DNA of 17,147 nt, taken from positions 1 to 17,147 of the forward strand of contig CAZNLL010000086.1 in assembly GCA_964573885.1 (NCBI GenBank), written 5' to 3'. The translations under genes and the position numbers were made by a program. The notes beneath the pieces were generated by a model. The model was not told the DNA's origin and searched no databases. It worked only from the letters and a program-made list of their open reading frames with translations. Source of the stretch: CAZNLL01 sp964573885 (lineage in GTDB: Bacteria; Desulfobacterota; DSM-4660; Desulfatiglandales; Desulfatiglandaceae). This document shows, piece after piece, positions 6,016 to 13,954 of this stretch (its first letter is position 1; the number at the start of each line of letters is the position of its first letter).

Positions 6016-6963
6016 TTAATACTGAGGTGCCTGGGTCCGGATGGTGGCGTGAACAAAATGAAAAAAGGGACTGACCCTAATTCTCGTTTTTTCCGCCCCG
6101 AAATAGACCGGCCCCATAGATTCGGCGCTCACGCTTTTGATGTCGCAAAAACCCCTCTGGGAAAGAAAGGCCTCGATTTGTTTGTGATCAACACCGAATG
6201 TGGGCGGCTCCCCGATTCTGGCATGAAAGCGATGAAGGACGGCCGCTTCTTCTGACTGCCCCGGTTCTCGAATAAAAGAGATATCCGGGTAGTCAAATAT
6301 GATGTGACTCCCTTCTCCGGAGCCGCCGGTTATGAATTTTAGCACGTCATCAACCGCATCCGGTGACAAATAGCCGGACACGGCCTCCCACACAAAAAGG
6401 GTTTTGCCCCTGGAATCGTAACCGCTGGAGCGTAACCGTTGACCGAGATCGTCTGTTTCAAAGTTGATCACCACGTAAATGACATGATCCGGCAGGGTTC
6501 CAAGGGTCTTTCTCACCAATTTCATCTTCCGGTTCATGGTGCCGGCTTGATCGACCTCGAATACCTTAACCTGCCCTTCCTTCAACGCGTCGACCCGATA
6601 GGCCCGGGCATCAAAACCAGCGCCCAGGATGACAACCTGGTCAATGCCCTTTCTGAGGCAGTCCTCAAGATAGTCGTCAAAATACCGGGTGCGGGCGATA
6701 ACAAATCCATAGCCCCCCGGGTAGACGCGGTCCATGTACCGGATAATGGCTCTGCGGGCCACTTCTGCCTGCCACTCTGCCACAGAACCGAATGGGCTTG
6801 CCCGGCTCAACGTGTCCAGAAATCGAAAGCCCGAATACTTGAAAGGAAGGAAATGCTTGGCCCAAGGATCGTAAATCAGCCGACGGTGGCCGGGCAGCAT
6901 GGACTCACACCCCCGGGCCACGGCCGACCCCTCTGCAGAACTCCAGGTCTTTTTTCCCCTCAT
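6016..6963 (-). CDS. SAM-dependent methyltransferase, leucine carboxyl methyltransferase (LCM/PPM1) family
   Basis: A 315-residue protein with the full LCM/TIGR00027-type pattern: the family's ARTRYFDDYL (90-99), the SAM-binding VILGAGFDARAYR (111-123), VFEVDQ (134-139) ending the second strand with its acidic ribose ligand, and later WEAVSGYLS, the family's post-strand-4 motif. Family members methylate carboxyl groups of polyketides, small acids or proteins; substrate cannot be deduced. AAGGGG lies about 6 bases before the ATG at 6963. It is a single minus-strand gene between plus-strand neighbours, divergent from the AtuA gene by 214 bp, so it is probably transcribed alone. Nothing appears truncated. 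Confidence 0.85.
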   Translation of the reverse strand: MRGKKTWSSAEGSAVARGCESMLPGHRRLIYDPWAKHFLPFKYSGFRFLDTLSRASPFGSVAEWQAEVARRAIIRYMDRVYPGGYGFVIARTRYFDDYLEDCLRKGIDQVVILGAGFDARAYRVDALKEGQVKVFEVDQAGTMNRKMKLVRKTLGTLPDHVIYVVINFETDDLGQRLRSSGYDSRGKTLFVWEAVSGYLSPDAVDDVLKFITGGSGEGSHIIFDYPDISFIREPGQSEEAAVLHRFHARIGEPPTFGVDHKQIEAFLSQRGFCDIKSVSAESMGPVYFGAEKTRIRVSPFFHFVHATIRTQAPQY

Positions 6964-7063
6964 GCATGGCCCCTTAAAGAAGAGAAGTCCTATACTAGCA
7001 GAACTGCACGGGAAAGGAAAAGAGAACAGTGGGTCAATGCCTTAAACAAGGGCTTGCCCTATT

Positions 7064-7098
7064 CCGGGCTTGATTTTGGCCCGGCTTGCAAGTATTTA
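7064..7098 (+). promoter_or_regulatory. Likely promoter of the AtuA gene with overlapping inverted repeat
   Basis: TTGATT (7070-7075), a 17-bp spacer and TATTTA (7093-7098) resemble a housekeeping promoter about 80 bp before the AtuA start. A perfect inverted repeat, CCGGGC (7064-7069) and GCCCGG (7079-7084), overlaps the -35 and spacer, which is where a repressor would block RNA polymerase. The rest of the 6964-7177 spacer shows nothing else clear. Confidence 0.4.
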
Positions 7099-7177
7099 AA
7101 AAGGATGTATCCCTTAAGGACACCTTATGTTGCCTGTCTGGAATCAAGGGTCATAAAAAGGATCTAATGGAGCGCCT

Positions 7178-8962
7178 ATGGCAATATCGGATAGATTGAT
7201 CATCGCCAATTGCAGCGGGTTCTTTGGTGACAGGCTCTCAGCGGCCCGGGAGATGGTCCGAGGAGGGCCGATCCACGTCTTGACCGGGGATTACCTGGCC
7301 GAGCTGACCATGGCCATTCTTTCCAGGAAAAGGATGCACGATTCAAAGGGCGGCTTTGTCCCCACTTTCCTGAAACAGATGGAAGGAATCATGGGTGAAT
7401 GCCTTGATCGAAACATCAAGGTTGTCAGCAATGCGGGGGGGTTAAACCCTGAGGGGGCGGCTGAAGCCCTGGATGCCCTGGCACGGCGTCTGGGGCTCTC
7501 TCTCAAAATCGCGTACATCCACGGCGATGACCTTATGGGCCGCCTCACCGAATTACAGAATCAAGGTGAGGCCTTCGTGCATTCGGACAGAGGTGTCCCT
7601 TTGGAGCCGAAACGAACTCCCCCGGTTACTGCAAATGTTTACCTGGGCTGCTGGGGCATCGTGGAAGCCCTGGGCCAGGGGGCGGATGTTGTCATCGGCG
7701 GACGCCTTGCGGATGCCTCTCTCACCGTGGGCCCGGCGGCGTGGCATTTCGGATGGGCCCGGGATGATTGGGACCGGCTGGCCGGAGCCACTGTGGCCGG
7801 TCACATCATCGAGTGCAGCACTCAGGCCACGGGCGGCAACTATCCCTTCCTGGAGGAAATCCCTACTTTCAAGAACATGGGTTTCCCCATCGCCGAGGTA
7901 TTCAAAGACGGTTCTTGTATCATCACCAAACACCCGGGGACCGGGGGTCTGGTTTCGGTAGGCACCGTCACGTCCCAGCTCCTATGGGAGATAAGAGAGC
8001 CCCACTACCTGACCCCTGATGTCATCGCCTTCTTTGACACGGTCAGGCTTTCCCAGGAGGGTCCGGAGCGGGTTCGAATAACCGGGGCCAAAGGACTGCC
8101 CCCAACCCAGACCGCCAAGGTCAGCCTCAATGTGCAAGGCGGATCCCGCAATTCCATGACCCTTTATCTCACAGGCCTGGACATTGAAAAGAAGGCGCAG
8201 ATTATCGAGGAAACCTTGCTGGACAGCCTGGGCGGTGAAGGGCAGTTTGCCAGGATTGAGACGCAGTTGACCAGGGTGGATAAGCCGGACCCCCGGAGCA
8301 ATGAGGAGGCGTGGGCCTATTACCGGATCTCCGTGATGGATCCGGATCCCAAGAAGGCGGGCCGCTTTTTTTCTTCAAAGATTATAGAACAGGCCCTGGC
8401 CACGATCCCCGGTTTTACCAGTGCGGCCCCGCCAGGGGCGGGTGATCCCGCCATTGTCCACTGGCCGACACTGCTCCCCTGGAGGCACGTCCGGCAAACC
8501 GTCCATATGGCAGGAAAAGAAATCACTATTGATCCCGTGGTGCCTTCACAAGTCCAGCCCCGGCCCCCTGTGGAAGGGGCCCCTATCCCTCCCATCCCCT
8601 CGGGGGATACAGTTTTTGTGCCTTTGGGCCGGGTGTTCGGGGCCAGGTCGGGCGACAAAGGCGGAAATGCCAACCTGGCCGTCTGGTCTCGCACGGCGGA
8701 AGCCTACGCCTTTTTACGGCATTTTCTGACCCAGTATCGTCTGGGGGAACTGTTGCCCGATTTGGCGGGATACCCCATCGAGCGATATGAGCTCCCCAAT
8801 GTGTGGGCACTGAACTTCTACATTATAGGCCTTCTGGATGATGGTGCCGCTTCCTCCCTGAGGAGTGACCCACAGGCCAAGACCCTGGGTGAGTACTTAC
8901 GGGCAAAAAGAATAGACATGCCCAAAAAGATTGTTCCCCCTGGTGTTCTCAAAACCTTTTGA
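7178..8962 (+). CDS. AtuA/DUF1446-family protein (acyclic terpene utilisation-like)
   Basis: A 594-residue two-domain protein. Residues 1-450 are the DUF1446 core, opening with IANCSGFFGDRLSAAREMV and HVLTGDYLAELTMAIL, then VVSNAGGLNPEGAAEAL, VYLGCWGIVEAL and VVIGGRLADASL. From about residue 477 follows the AtuA-like C-terminal domain (LGRVFGARSGDKGGNANLAVW and PNVWALNFYIIGLL). The fused length fits AtuA proteins from geraniol/citronellol catabolism. The biochemical activity of the family is not established; it is associated with degradation of branched or isoprenoid acyl-CoAs. GGAG lies 5 bases before the ATG. It stands 308 bp ahead of a short-chain dehydrogenase and about 2.8 kb from a cobalamin-dependent acyl-CoA mutase operon, a context that favours a role in breaking down an unusual acid. 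Confidence 0.88.
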   Translation: MAISDRLIIANCSGFFGDRLSAAREMVRGGPIHVLTGDYLAELTMAILSRKRMHDSKGGFVPTFLKQMEGIMGECLDRNIKVVSNAGGLNPEGAAEALDALARRLGLSLKIAYIHGDDLMGRLTELQNQGEAFVHSDRGVPLEPKRTPPVTANVYLGCWGIVEALGQGADVVIGGRLADASLTVGPAAWHFGWARDDWDRLAGATVAGHIIECSTQATGGNYPFLEEIPTFKNMGFPIAEVFKDGSCIITKHPGTGGLVSVGTVTSQLLWEIREPHYLTPDVIAFFDTVRLSQEGPERVRITGAKGLPPTQTAKVSLNVQGGSRNSMTLYLTGLDIEKKAQIIEETLLDSLGGEGQFARIETQLTRVDKPDPRSNEEAWAYYRISVMDPDPKKAGRFFSSKIIEQALATIPGFTSAAPPGAGDPAIVHWPTLLPWRHVRQTVHMAGKEITIDPVVPSQVQPRPPVEGAPIPPIPSGDTVFVPLGRVFGARSGDKGGNANLAVWSRTAEAYAFLRHFLTQYRLGELLPDLAGYPIERYELPNVWALNFYIIGLLDDGAASSLRSDPQAKTLGEYLRAKRIDMPKKIVPPGVLKTF

Positions 8963-9270
8963 CCTCCTTGAACAAACCGGACTCTCTACGTCTTGAGCCA
9001 CACAACGGCCTCATCAGTGGTGTAGAACACGCCCACATCTTGGTGTATGTCCCCACCTCCCAGGAGATCATACATTCTTGAAAGGCCGAATCCGACCTCC
9101 TCGCTTTTAATTTTTTTATCGAATCCTATTATGAGTGTCAGAATCCTTGAGGCAACCCATGTAAAGGGATTAGGCTCGCAGTCAGGGCTCAGCCGGGCAA
9201 AGAATAGTGGATCAGAGGGAAGAAAATGTGTTATGGCTGGACCAGGGCGAAAAAGAACAAGGAGGAAGTG
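8963..9270. other. Spacer of 308 bp without a supported gene
   Basis: Between the AtuA and dehydrogenase genes no gene is convincing. One minus-strand frame stays open through the region and reads protein-like (segments such as FTWVASRIL and SEEVGFGLSRMYDLLGGGD), but it lacks a credible start and ribosome-binding site and runs on into the antisense of AtuA. The AT-rich TTTTAATTTTTTTATCG stretch (9106-9122) could terminate AtuA or lie in a promoter for the dehydrogenase. Confidence 0.45.
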
Positions 9271-10038
9271 ATGGATGATATGAATCCAAGGACGGTCTTG
9301 ATTACAGGGGCCAGCTCAGGGTTTGGAGAGGCGTGTGCCCGGCGTTTTGCCGCAGCCGGGTCAAAGGTAATCCTTGTGGCCAGGCGGGCCGACCGCCTTG
9401 AAAAATTGAAGTCGGAACTGGCGGCCCCCGTATATGTCCTGAAAATGGACATTCGAAAACGGTCCCTTGTGGAGGAAGCAATCCGCAGCCTTCCCACCGA
9501 ATTCTCAGAAATTGAGCTCCTGGTCAACAACGCCGGTCTGGCCCTGGGGTTCGACCGGGCCTACCAGGGGTCGCTCGATGACTGGGATGTCATGATCGAC
9601 ACCAATGTCAAGGGACTCGTGTATTGTACCCGTTTCCTTCTGGAAGGGATGGTCTCACGAAATCGCGGGCATGTCATTAACATCGGTTCTGTGGCAGGGT
9701 CTTTTCCCTATGTGGGCGGCAACGTCTATGGTGCCACAAAGGCCTTTGTGAAGCAGTTCTCGCTGAATCTCAAGGCGGATTTGCTCGGCACCCGGGTTCG
9801 AGTGACCAATGTTGAACCCGGCCTGGCTGAAACCGAATTTTCCCTTGTCCGGTTTAAGGGGGATGAAAAAAGGGCCGGCGCAGTCTATAAAGGCACCGAG
9901 CCCATCAGGGCGGAGGATATGGCCGAAATTATCTTCTGGGTGGCCAACGTGCCCGATCACCTGAACATCAACCGCATTGAAATCATGCCGGTGTGTCAAG
10001 GCTTTGACGCCTTTAAGATTGACCGGAAATCGTCCTAG
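9271..10038 (+). CDS. Short-chain dehydrogenase, YdfG-like (NADP-dependent 3-hydroxy acid dehydrogenase)
   Basis: A 255-residue classical SDR. TGASSGFG (12-19) is the cofactor loop and ARR (37-39) favours NADP(H). LVNNAGLALG (84-93) closes the cofactor site, and Ser140, Tyr153 and Lys157 (INIGSVAGS, GGNVYGATKAF) are the catalytic residues. The run from NNAGLALG through MIDTNVKGLVY, GGNVYGATKAFVKQFSLNL and VEPGLAETEFSLVRFKGDE follows E. coli YdfG closely, which oxidises L-allo-threonine, serine and 3-hydroxy acids. A similar 3-hydroxy-acid activity is therefore likely, though the physiological substrate is open. AGGAGG sits 5 bases before the ATG at 9271. The position after AtuA is compatible with a catabolic role. 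Confidence 0.87.
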   Translation: MDDMNPRTVLITGASSGFGEACARRFAAAGSKVILVARRADRLEKLKSELAAPVYVLKMDIRKRSLVEEAIRSLPTEFSEIELLVNNAGLALGFDRAYQGSLDDWDVMIDTNVKGLVYCTRFLLEGMVSRNRGHVINIGSVAGSFPYVGGNVYGATKAFVKQFSLNLKADLLGTRVRVTNVEPGLAETEFSLVRFKGDEKRAGAVYKGTEPIRAEDMAEIIFWVANVPDHLNINRIEIMPVCQGFDAFKIDRKSS

Positions 10039-10129
10039 ATCTTTGTGGGCTTCGGCCGGGATCAAACAGGCAAAAAGTTCATATTTTTATTGAAATTACA
10101 AAAAAATACCGGCATTTTGGCCTGTGAAT

Positions 10130-10175
10130 GGCCCTCTAAAAATAGTACCCGGAACCATGCCCGGTAAAGAGGGCC
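10130..10175 (+). other. Hairpin in the leader of the MscS gene
   Basis: GGCCCTCT (10130-10137) and AGAGGGCC (10168-10175) are perfect 8-bp complements 30 bp apart, with a small CCGG/CCGG pair inside. It lies 31 bp before the MscS start codon. It could terminate transcription from the dehydrogenase gene or be a 5'-leader structure; there is no T-run. Confidence 0.35.
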
Positions 10176-10205
10176 TTCTACATCCAACAGAAAGACAGGG
10201 TCACC

Positions 10206-11489
10206 ATGGATAAATATTTCGAGCCCGCATTTCTCCTCTCCCAATTATCGTCGCTGTGGCGATGGTTCACCCAAAAAGTGCTGACCATCAACACCCTCAT
10301 CGAGGCCATGGTCATCGCCGGTGTACTCGTCATCGCCCCACTTCTGGCCCGCCCTTTAATAAAGCGATTACAACGGCTACTGGAAGTCCAGAATTGGCGG
10401 GATCGGCTGCCCGGACGGCTGATCGGCGCCTTTTTGCCCCTCCTCTCCTATGTCCTTGCCATCCTTGTGCTTCGCATCGTGGCGCAGGGCTTTGCTGATT
10501 ACGGGCTGCCGTTTTTTTTGATCGACACCACTGCAAGGCTTCTGACCGCTTGGGTCATCATCCGATTGACCACCGCTATGCTCCGCGATTCAAAATGGGC
10601 CCGCCTCTTATCCATCACCGCCTGGACCGTGGCAGCCCTTCACATCCTGAACCTCCTGGGACCCACCTTCGATTTTTTCGACCAATTGGCCATCACCCTG
10701 GGCGGCATCCGCATTTCACTGCTTTTGCTGATCAAGGGCGTCATCCTCTTTACGGTGCTCCTCAAGCTGGCTTCCAGTGCTTCTCTGCTGATGGAGAAAC
10801 GCATCCTGAGCCTGGAAGAACTCACGCCATCCGTCCAGGTGCTTCTCACCAAGGCATTGAAAGTCACCCTGTTGACTGTGGCCGTGGTCGTGGCCCTTAG
10901 CAGTCTAGGTATCAATCTTTCGGCCTTCGCGTTCATCGGCGGTGCCATCGGTGTGGGCATCGGTTTCGGTTTGCAGAAGGTGGTTTCCAACCTGATCAGC
11001 GGTGTGATCCTGCTTCTCGACAAATCCATTAAGCCCGGGGATGTGATTGAAGTGGGCGACAGCTACGGCAGAATCCAGTCTCTGGGGGCCCGCTACGTGT
11101 CGGTGGTCACCCGTGATCGATACGAGTACCTCATTCCCAACGAAGACCTGATCACCCAGCAGGTCATCAACTGGTCCTTTAGCGACCGCTTGGTGAGGTT
11201 GAAAATCGGCGTGGGGGTCTCCTATGATACGGACGTGCACAAGGCCATGGATTTGATGGTGCAGGCGGCCCGGGGAATCAACCGCGTTCTTGACGATCCC
11301 GGACCGGTATGCCAATTAAAAAATTTCGGTGACAGCTCGGTGGACCTGGAATTGCGGATCTGGATTGGAGATCCGGAAAATGGTATTTCCAACGTGAGCA
11401 GCGCCGTGCGTCTCGCCATTTGGGATGTGTTTCAAGAGCAGCAAATCGAAATACCCTTTCCGCAGCGGGACCTCCATATCAAGTCCTGA
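10206..11489 (+). CDS. MscS-family mechanosensitive ion channel
   Basis: A 427-residue inner-membrane protein with about five N-terminal hydrophobic segments (roughly 30-50, 72-95, 104-122, 134-152, 168-190), a helix at 215-235 and the pore helix TM3 at about 239-270. The TM3 and following beta-domain sequence, INLSAFAFIGGAIGVGIGFG then LLLDKSIKPGDVIEVGDSYGRI, is the hallmark Gly/Ala-rich MscS pore and start of the cytosolic vestibule. The C-terminal half (RLVRLKIGVGVSYDTDV to PFPQRDLHIKS) is the alpha/beta cap. Extra N-terminal helices place it among the longer YkuT/MscK-like members. It opens on membrane tension to release solutes. It has no functional tie to its neighbours and is probably monocistronic; AGGG precedes the ATG. 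Confidence 0.92.
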   Translation: MDKYFEPAFLLSQLSSLWRWFTQKVLTINTLIEAMVIAGVLVIAPLLARPLIKRLQRLLEVQNWRDRLPGRLIGAFLPLLSYVLAILVLRIVAQGFADYGLPFFLIDTTARLLTAWVIIRLTTAMLRDSKWARLLSITAWTVAALHILNLLGPTFDFFDQLAITLGGIRISLLLLIKGVILFTVLLKLASSASLLMEKRILSLEELTPSVQVLLTKALKVTLLTVAVVVALSSLGINLSAFAFIGGAIGVGIGFGLQKVVSNLISGVILLLDKSIKPGDVIEVGDSYGRIQSLGARYVSVVTRDRYEYLIPNEDLITQQVINWSFSDRLVRLKIGVGVSYDTDVHKAMDLMVQAARGINRVLDDPGPVCQLKNFGDSSVDLELRIWIGDPENGISNVSSAVRLAIWDVFQEQQIEIPFPQRDLHIKS

Positions 11490-11539
11490 GCGAAAACCCA
11501 CCACACCTTAAAATATGCCCCGGTATAAACCATGGTTCA

Positions 11540-11698
11540 ATGGATTGGAAGATATGTTTATATCCCCGCAGAGCCGTTCTTGTCCTCTGCCAGAAGGGAA
11601 GCACCCTTTTTCAATTGACCTTCATGTGCCCATCGAAACATTTTCAGGAACTGGAGTCTCAGTATAGGAGGACACTGGAGTCGTTCAGGATCAAATAG
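11540..11698 (+). pseudogene. Possible C-terminal remnant of a PsbP/DUF1795-like protein
   Basis: In the 273-bp convergent spacer an open frame reads MDWKICLYPRRAVLVLCQKG then STLFQLTFMCPSKHFQELE and QYRRTLESFRIK before a stop. The pattern 'hydrophobic strand - P-x-x-x-F - x-x-LESFR' at a C-terminus is typical of small secreted or lipoprotein families in which a final helix ends ..SFR. There is no N-terminal part and no clear ribosome-binding site. It is either a decayed gene tail or chance. The remaining spacer up to 11762 shows nothing I can identify; no strong terminator is visible for either flanking gene. Confidence 0.25.
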
Positions 11699-11762
11699 GG
11701 AGGACCGACGAGGATTTTTATATACAAATGAGGCGCTTTAGAGGCGAGAGCAGAGAAAGGTA

Positions 11763-12155
11763 TTACCTATTAAGATTGTCGTTTATGGTTTGAACAATTC
11801 TCTCCACCGGAGTCCCTACCGGAAACACCTCCAGGACGCCCATGGCCTTGAGTGCGGGGATATCTTCTTTTGGAACCACCCCTCCAAGAATCACCATTTT
11901 ATCTTCCATACCGGATTCCCTGAGCTGTTCCATGAGTTTTCGGGTCAGGCCCAGGTGGGCCCCGGACATGAAACTCACCCCCACAACATCCACAGCCTCC
12001 TGAAGTGCTGCGGAGGCCGCCTGCTCCGGGGACTGCTGCCTCCCTGTATAAATCACTTCCATTCCCGCTTCTCGCAGGGCCCGGGCCACCCATTTCGCGC
12101 CAAGGTCATGTCCATCCAAACCCAGCTTGGTGATCAATACACGGACCGTTCGCAT
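11763..12155 (-). CDS. Cobalamin-binding small subunit of an acyl-CoA mutase
   Basis: A 130-residue stand-alone B12-binding domain. KLGLDGHDLGAKWVARALRE (10-29) contains the DxHxxG motif whose histidine (16) replaces the dimethylbenzimidazole ligand of cobalt. VGVSFMSGAH (58-67) and ILGGVVPKEDI (89-99) are the S-x-L/M and GG motifs lining the nucleotide tail. The MGVLEVFPVGTPVERIV end is likewise typical of methylmalonyl-CoA mutase C-terminal domains. Its start is 22 bp after the stop of the mutase large subunit with GGAG 8 bases before the ATG, so the two form the split enzyme seen in isobutyryl-CoA-type and related mutases. It carries the adenosylcobalamin cofactor for radical 1,2-rearrangement of an acyl-CoA. 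Confidence 0.93.
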   Translation of the reverse strand: MRTVRVLITKLGLDGHDLGAKWVARALREAGMEVIYTGRQQSPEQAASAALQEAVDVVGVSFMSGAHLGLTRKLMEQLRESGMEDKMVILGGVVPKEDIPALKAMGVLEVFPVGTPVERIVQTINDNLNR

Positions 12156-12177
12156 TTCAATTGCTCCTTCATTCCTT

Positions 12178-13860
12178 CTAGTACGAGGGAGAATCCACGT
12201 ACTCTCCGAACACCTTTTTCAACGCAGCGGTGATCTCCCCGATGGTGGCATAGGCCTCCGCTGCATCCACCAAGTAAGGCATGAGATTCTCCTCTTTTTG
12301 CGCCGCTTTGCGGATGCCGTCCAATAAGGCCTTAACCTTTTCATTATCCCGCTCATCCCTAACTCTTCTGACCCTTTCGAGCTGTCTATTTCTGGAGGCA
12401 GGGTCGGGTTTATGAACTTCCAGCCGGTCCCATACTTGTTGGACGTCCTCACCGGGGACCTTGTATTTATTCTTTCTCACAATAACCTTTTCCCCGCTCT
12501 CAATGGCCTTTCGCTCTTTGATGAAATTCTCCAGAATGTCGGAGGGGATGAATCCCTTTTCCATGGCCGCAACGGCTCCACCCAAATCCTCTACCTTATT
12601 CATCTTCAAAACAACCTGCTCCTCGATCTTACGGGTCAAGGTCTCAACATAATAGGAACCGCCCAAGGGGTCGACAGTCCTGGTGGCATGGGTCTCTTCG
12701 GCGAGAATCTGAAGCGTCCCCAAGGCCAAGCTTTGACTCTTTTGCGTGGGGATGGCGTAGGCTTCATCATAGGCGGGATGGGGCGTGCCGGAGGCACCGC
12801 CGAGGGCGCTTGCCAGGGCCCCGTAAGCGGCCCGCACCAGGTTCAGCTCGGGCTCCTCGGCCTGAAGCATATTGGGGTTTGCAATGGCCGTGAATTTGAG
12901 GGATTGGGAGGCCGCCTTCTTGGCCCCAAAGCGCTCTTTCATCATTCTTGCCCAAAGCCGCCTTGCAGCCCGATATTTTGCGGCCTCCTCGAAAATATGG
13001 ATACCGGAAGCAAAAAATATGGAGAGCTTGGGAGCAAAGGAATCAATATCCAGACCCCTTCGGAGCAGTTCTTCAATGTAGCAAATGGCGTTGGAAAAGG
13101 TGAAAGCCACCTCCTGGACAAAGTTCGCCCCGCCCTCGCTGAGATTTACCGCCTTCAGGTTAATAGGATAATAAGAGGGGAGCTCTTTGCTCACGTACTC
13201 GATCAAATCGCAGGCCAGACGCACGCCATATCGTAGAGGAAACACGGTGGTTCCCTTGTGCACGGCCCCCAGAGGGTCGTTTGATATGGCCCCCTTCAGC
13301 TTGTCCAGGGGAATGTCGCGTTTTCTGGCGGTGGCGATGTAAAAGGCCAAGATCACCGCGGCCAGGGTCTCCTCGTTGCAACTGAATAGCGCCTCGTCCA
13401 TGGGAAGGCCGTCAAACAAGATCTCGAAGTCTTTGAGAGAATCCACGGCAAGCCCCATCAAGCCGACCTCCTCTGTTGCCAAAGGATGATCAGAATCGAA
13501 TCCCATGTGGGTGGGAAGATCGGGAAGGACACTGAAGTTCCTCTGACCGCTTTCATAGAGGAACTTCCACCGCTCATGGGTGTCTTCAGCAGTTCCGAAC
13601 CCCGTAAAGACGCTGTACCTCCATGGACGGCGCCTCCACATCTCCGGATAAGGCCCGCGCGTATAGGGGTAGCGCCCGGGAAGCCCCAAGTCCCTGGCAT
13701 AGTCCAAATCTGAAACTTCGGAGGGCGTGTAGACCGCCTTAATTTCGATGCCTCCATCTGTGAAGAGAGAGGGTCCTTTATTGATACCGCTCTCTTCGGC
13801 CCAATCTGCCTGTTTCGTAACTATCTCGGAAATCGCTTTTTTGTTGAAAAGGGTAGTCAT
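12178..13860 (-). CDS. Acyl-CoA mutase large subunit (methylmalonyl-CoA mutase family, substrate uncertain)
   Basis: A 560-residue substrate-binding (TIM barrel) subunit without a B12 domain. Family motifs are clear: YTRGPYPEMWRRRPW (66-80), GFGTAEDTHERWKFL (87-101), DLPTHMGFDSDHP (114-126), GAISNDPLG (190-198), EGGANFVQEVAFTFSNA (242-258) and EETHATRTVDPLGGSYYVE (388-406). By alignment from memory, residues that hold methylmalonyl-CoA's carboxylate and assist catalysis differ: the Tyr89 position is Phe85, the Arg207 position is Lys202 (or a glycine), and the Tyr243-His244 pair is Val238-Asn239. It is therefore probably not an ordinary methylmalonyl-CoA mutase. The start at 13860 has GGGGA 6 bases upstream; a longer open frame overlaps the MFS gene and lacks support. 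It sits between the MFS transporter (94 bp) and the B12 subunit (22 bp) in one operon. Confidence 0.9.
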   Translation of the reverse strand: MTTLFNKKAISEIVTKQADWAEESGINKGPSLFTDGGIEIKAVYTPSEVSDLDYARDLGLPGRYPYTRGPYPEMWRRRPWRYSVFTGFGTAEDTHERWKFLYESGQRNFSVLPDLPTHMGFDSDHPLATEEVGLMGLAVDSLKDFEILFDGLPMDEALFSCNEETLAAVILAFYIATARKRDIPLDKLKGAISNDPLGAVHKGTTVFPLRYGVRLACDLIEYVSKELPSYYPINLKAVNLSEGGANFVQEVAFTFSNAICYIEELLRRGLDIDSFAPKLSIFFASGIHIFEEAAKYRAARRLWARMMKERFGAKKAASQSLKFTAIANPNMLQAEEPELNLVRAAYGALASALGGASGTPHPAYDEAYAIPTQKSQSLALGTLQILAEETHATRTVDPLGGSYYVETLTRKIEEQVVLKMNKVEDLGGAVAAMEKGFIPSDILENFIKERKAIESGEKVIVRKNKYKVPGEDVQQVWDRLEVHKPDPASRNRQLERVRRVRDERDNEKVKALLDGIRKAAQKEENLMPYLVDAAEAYATIGEITAALKKVFGEYVDSPSY

Positions 13861-13954
13861 CGGCCGTCCCCTTGTCTTTGAATGGTATAAGGAGTTAGGG
13901 TTTCCCTGGAAGTCGATTAATATAGCGTTTTTCACCCCATTCCTCAACCGTGTT

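Noticed and set aside
6439..7167. Plus-strand open frame opposite the LCM methyltransferase reaching the AtuA gene
   Set aside because: It is antisense to conserved SAM-binding motifs and its end covers the likely AtuA promoter; no protein family is recognisable.
11528..11537. AACCATGGTT palindrome
   Set aside because: A 10-bp palindrome with no supporting context is expected by chance and sits at no clear regulatory position.
12412..13236. Plus-strand open frame of about 270 codons opposite the mutase gene
   Set aside because: The minus strand encodes clear mutase motifs throughout; the plus-strand translation has no family features.
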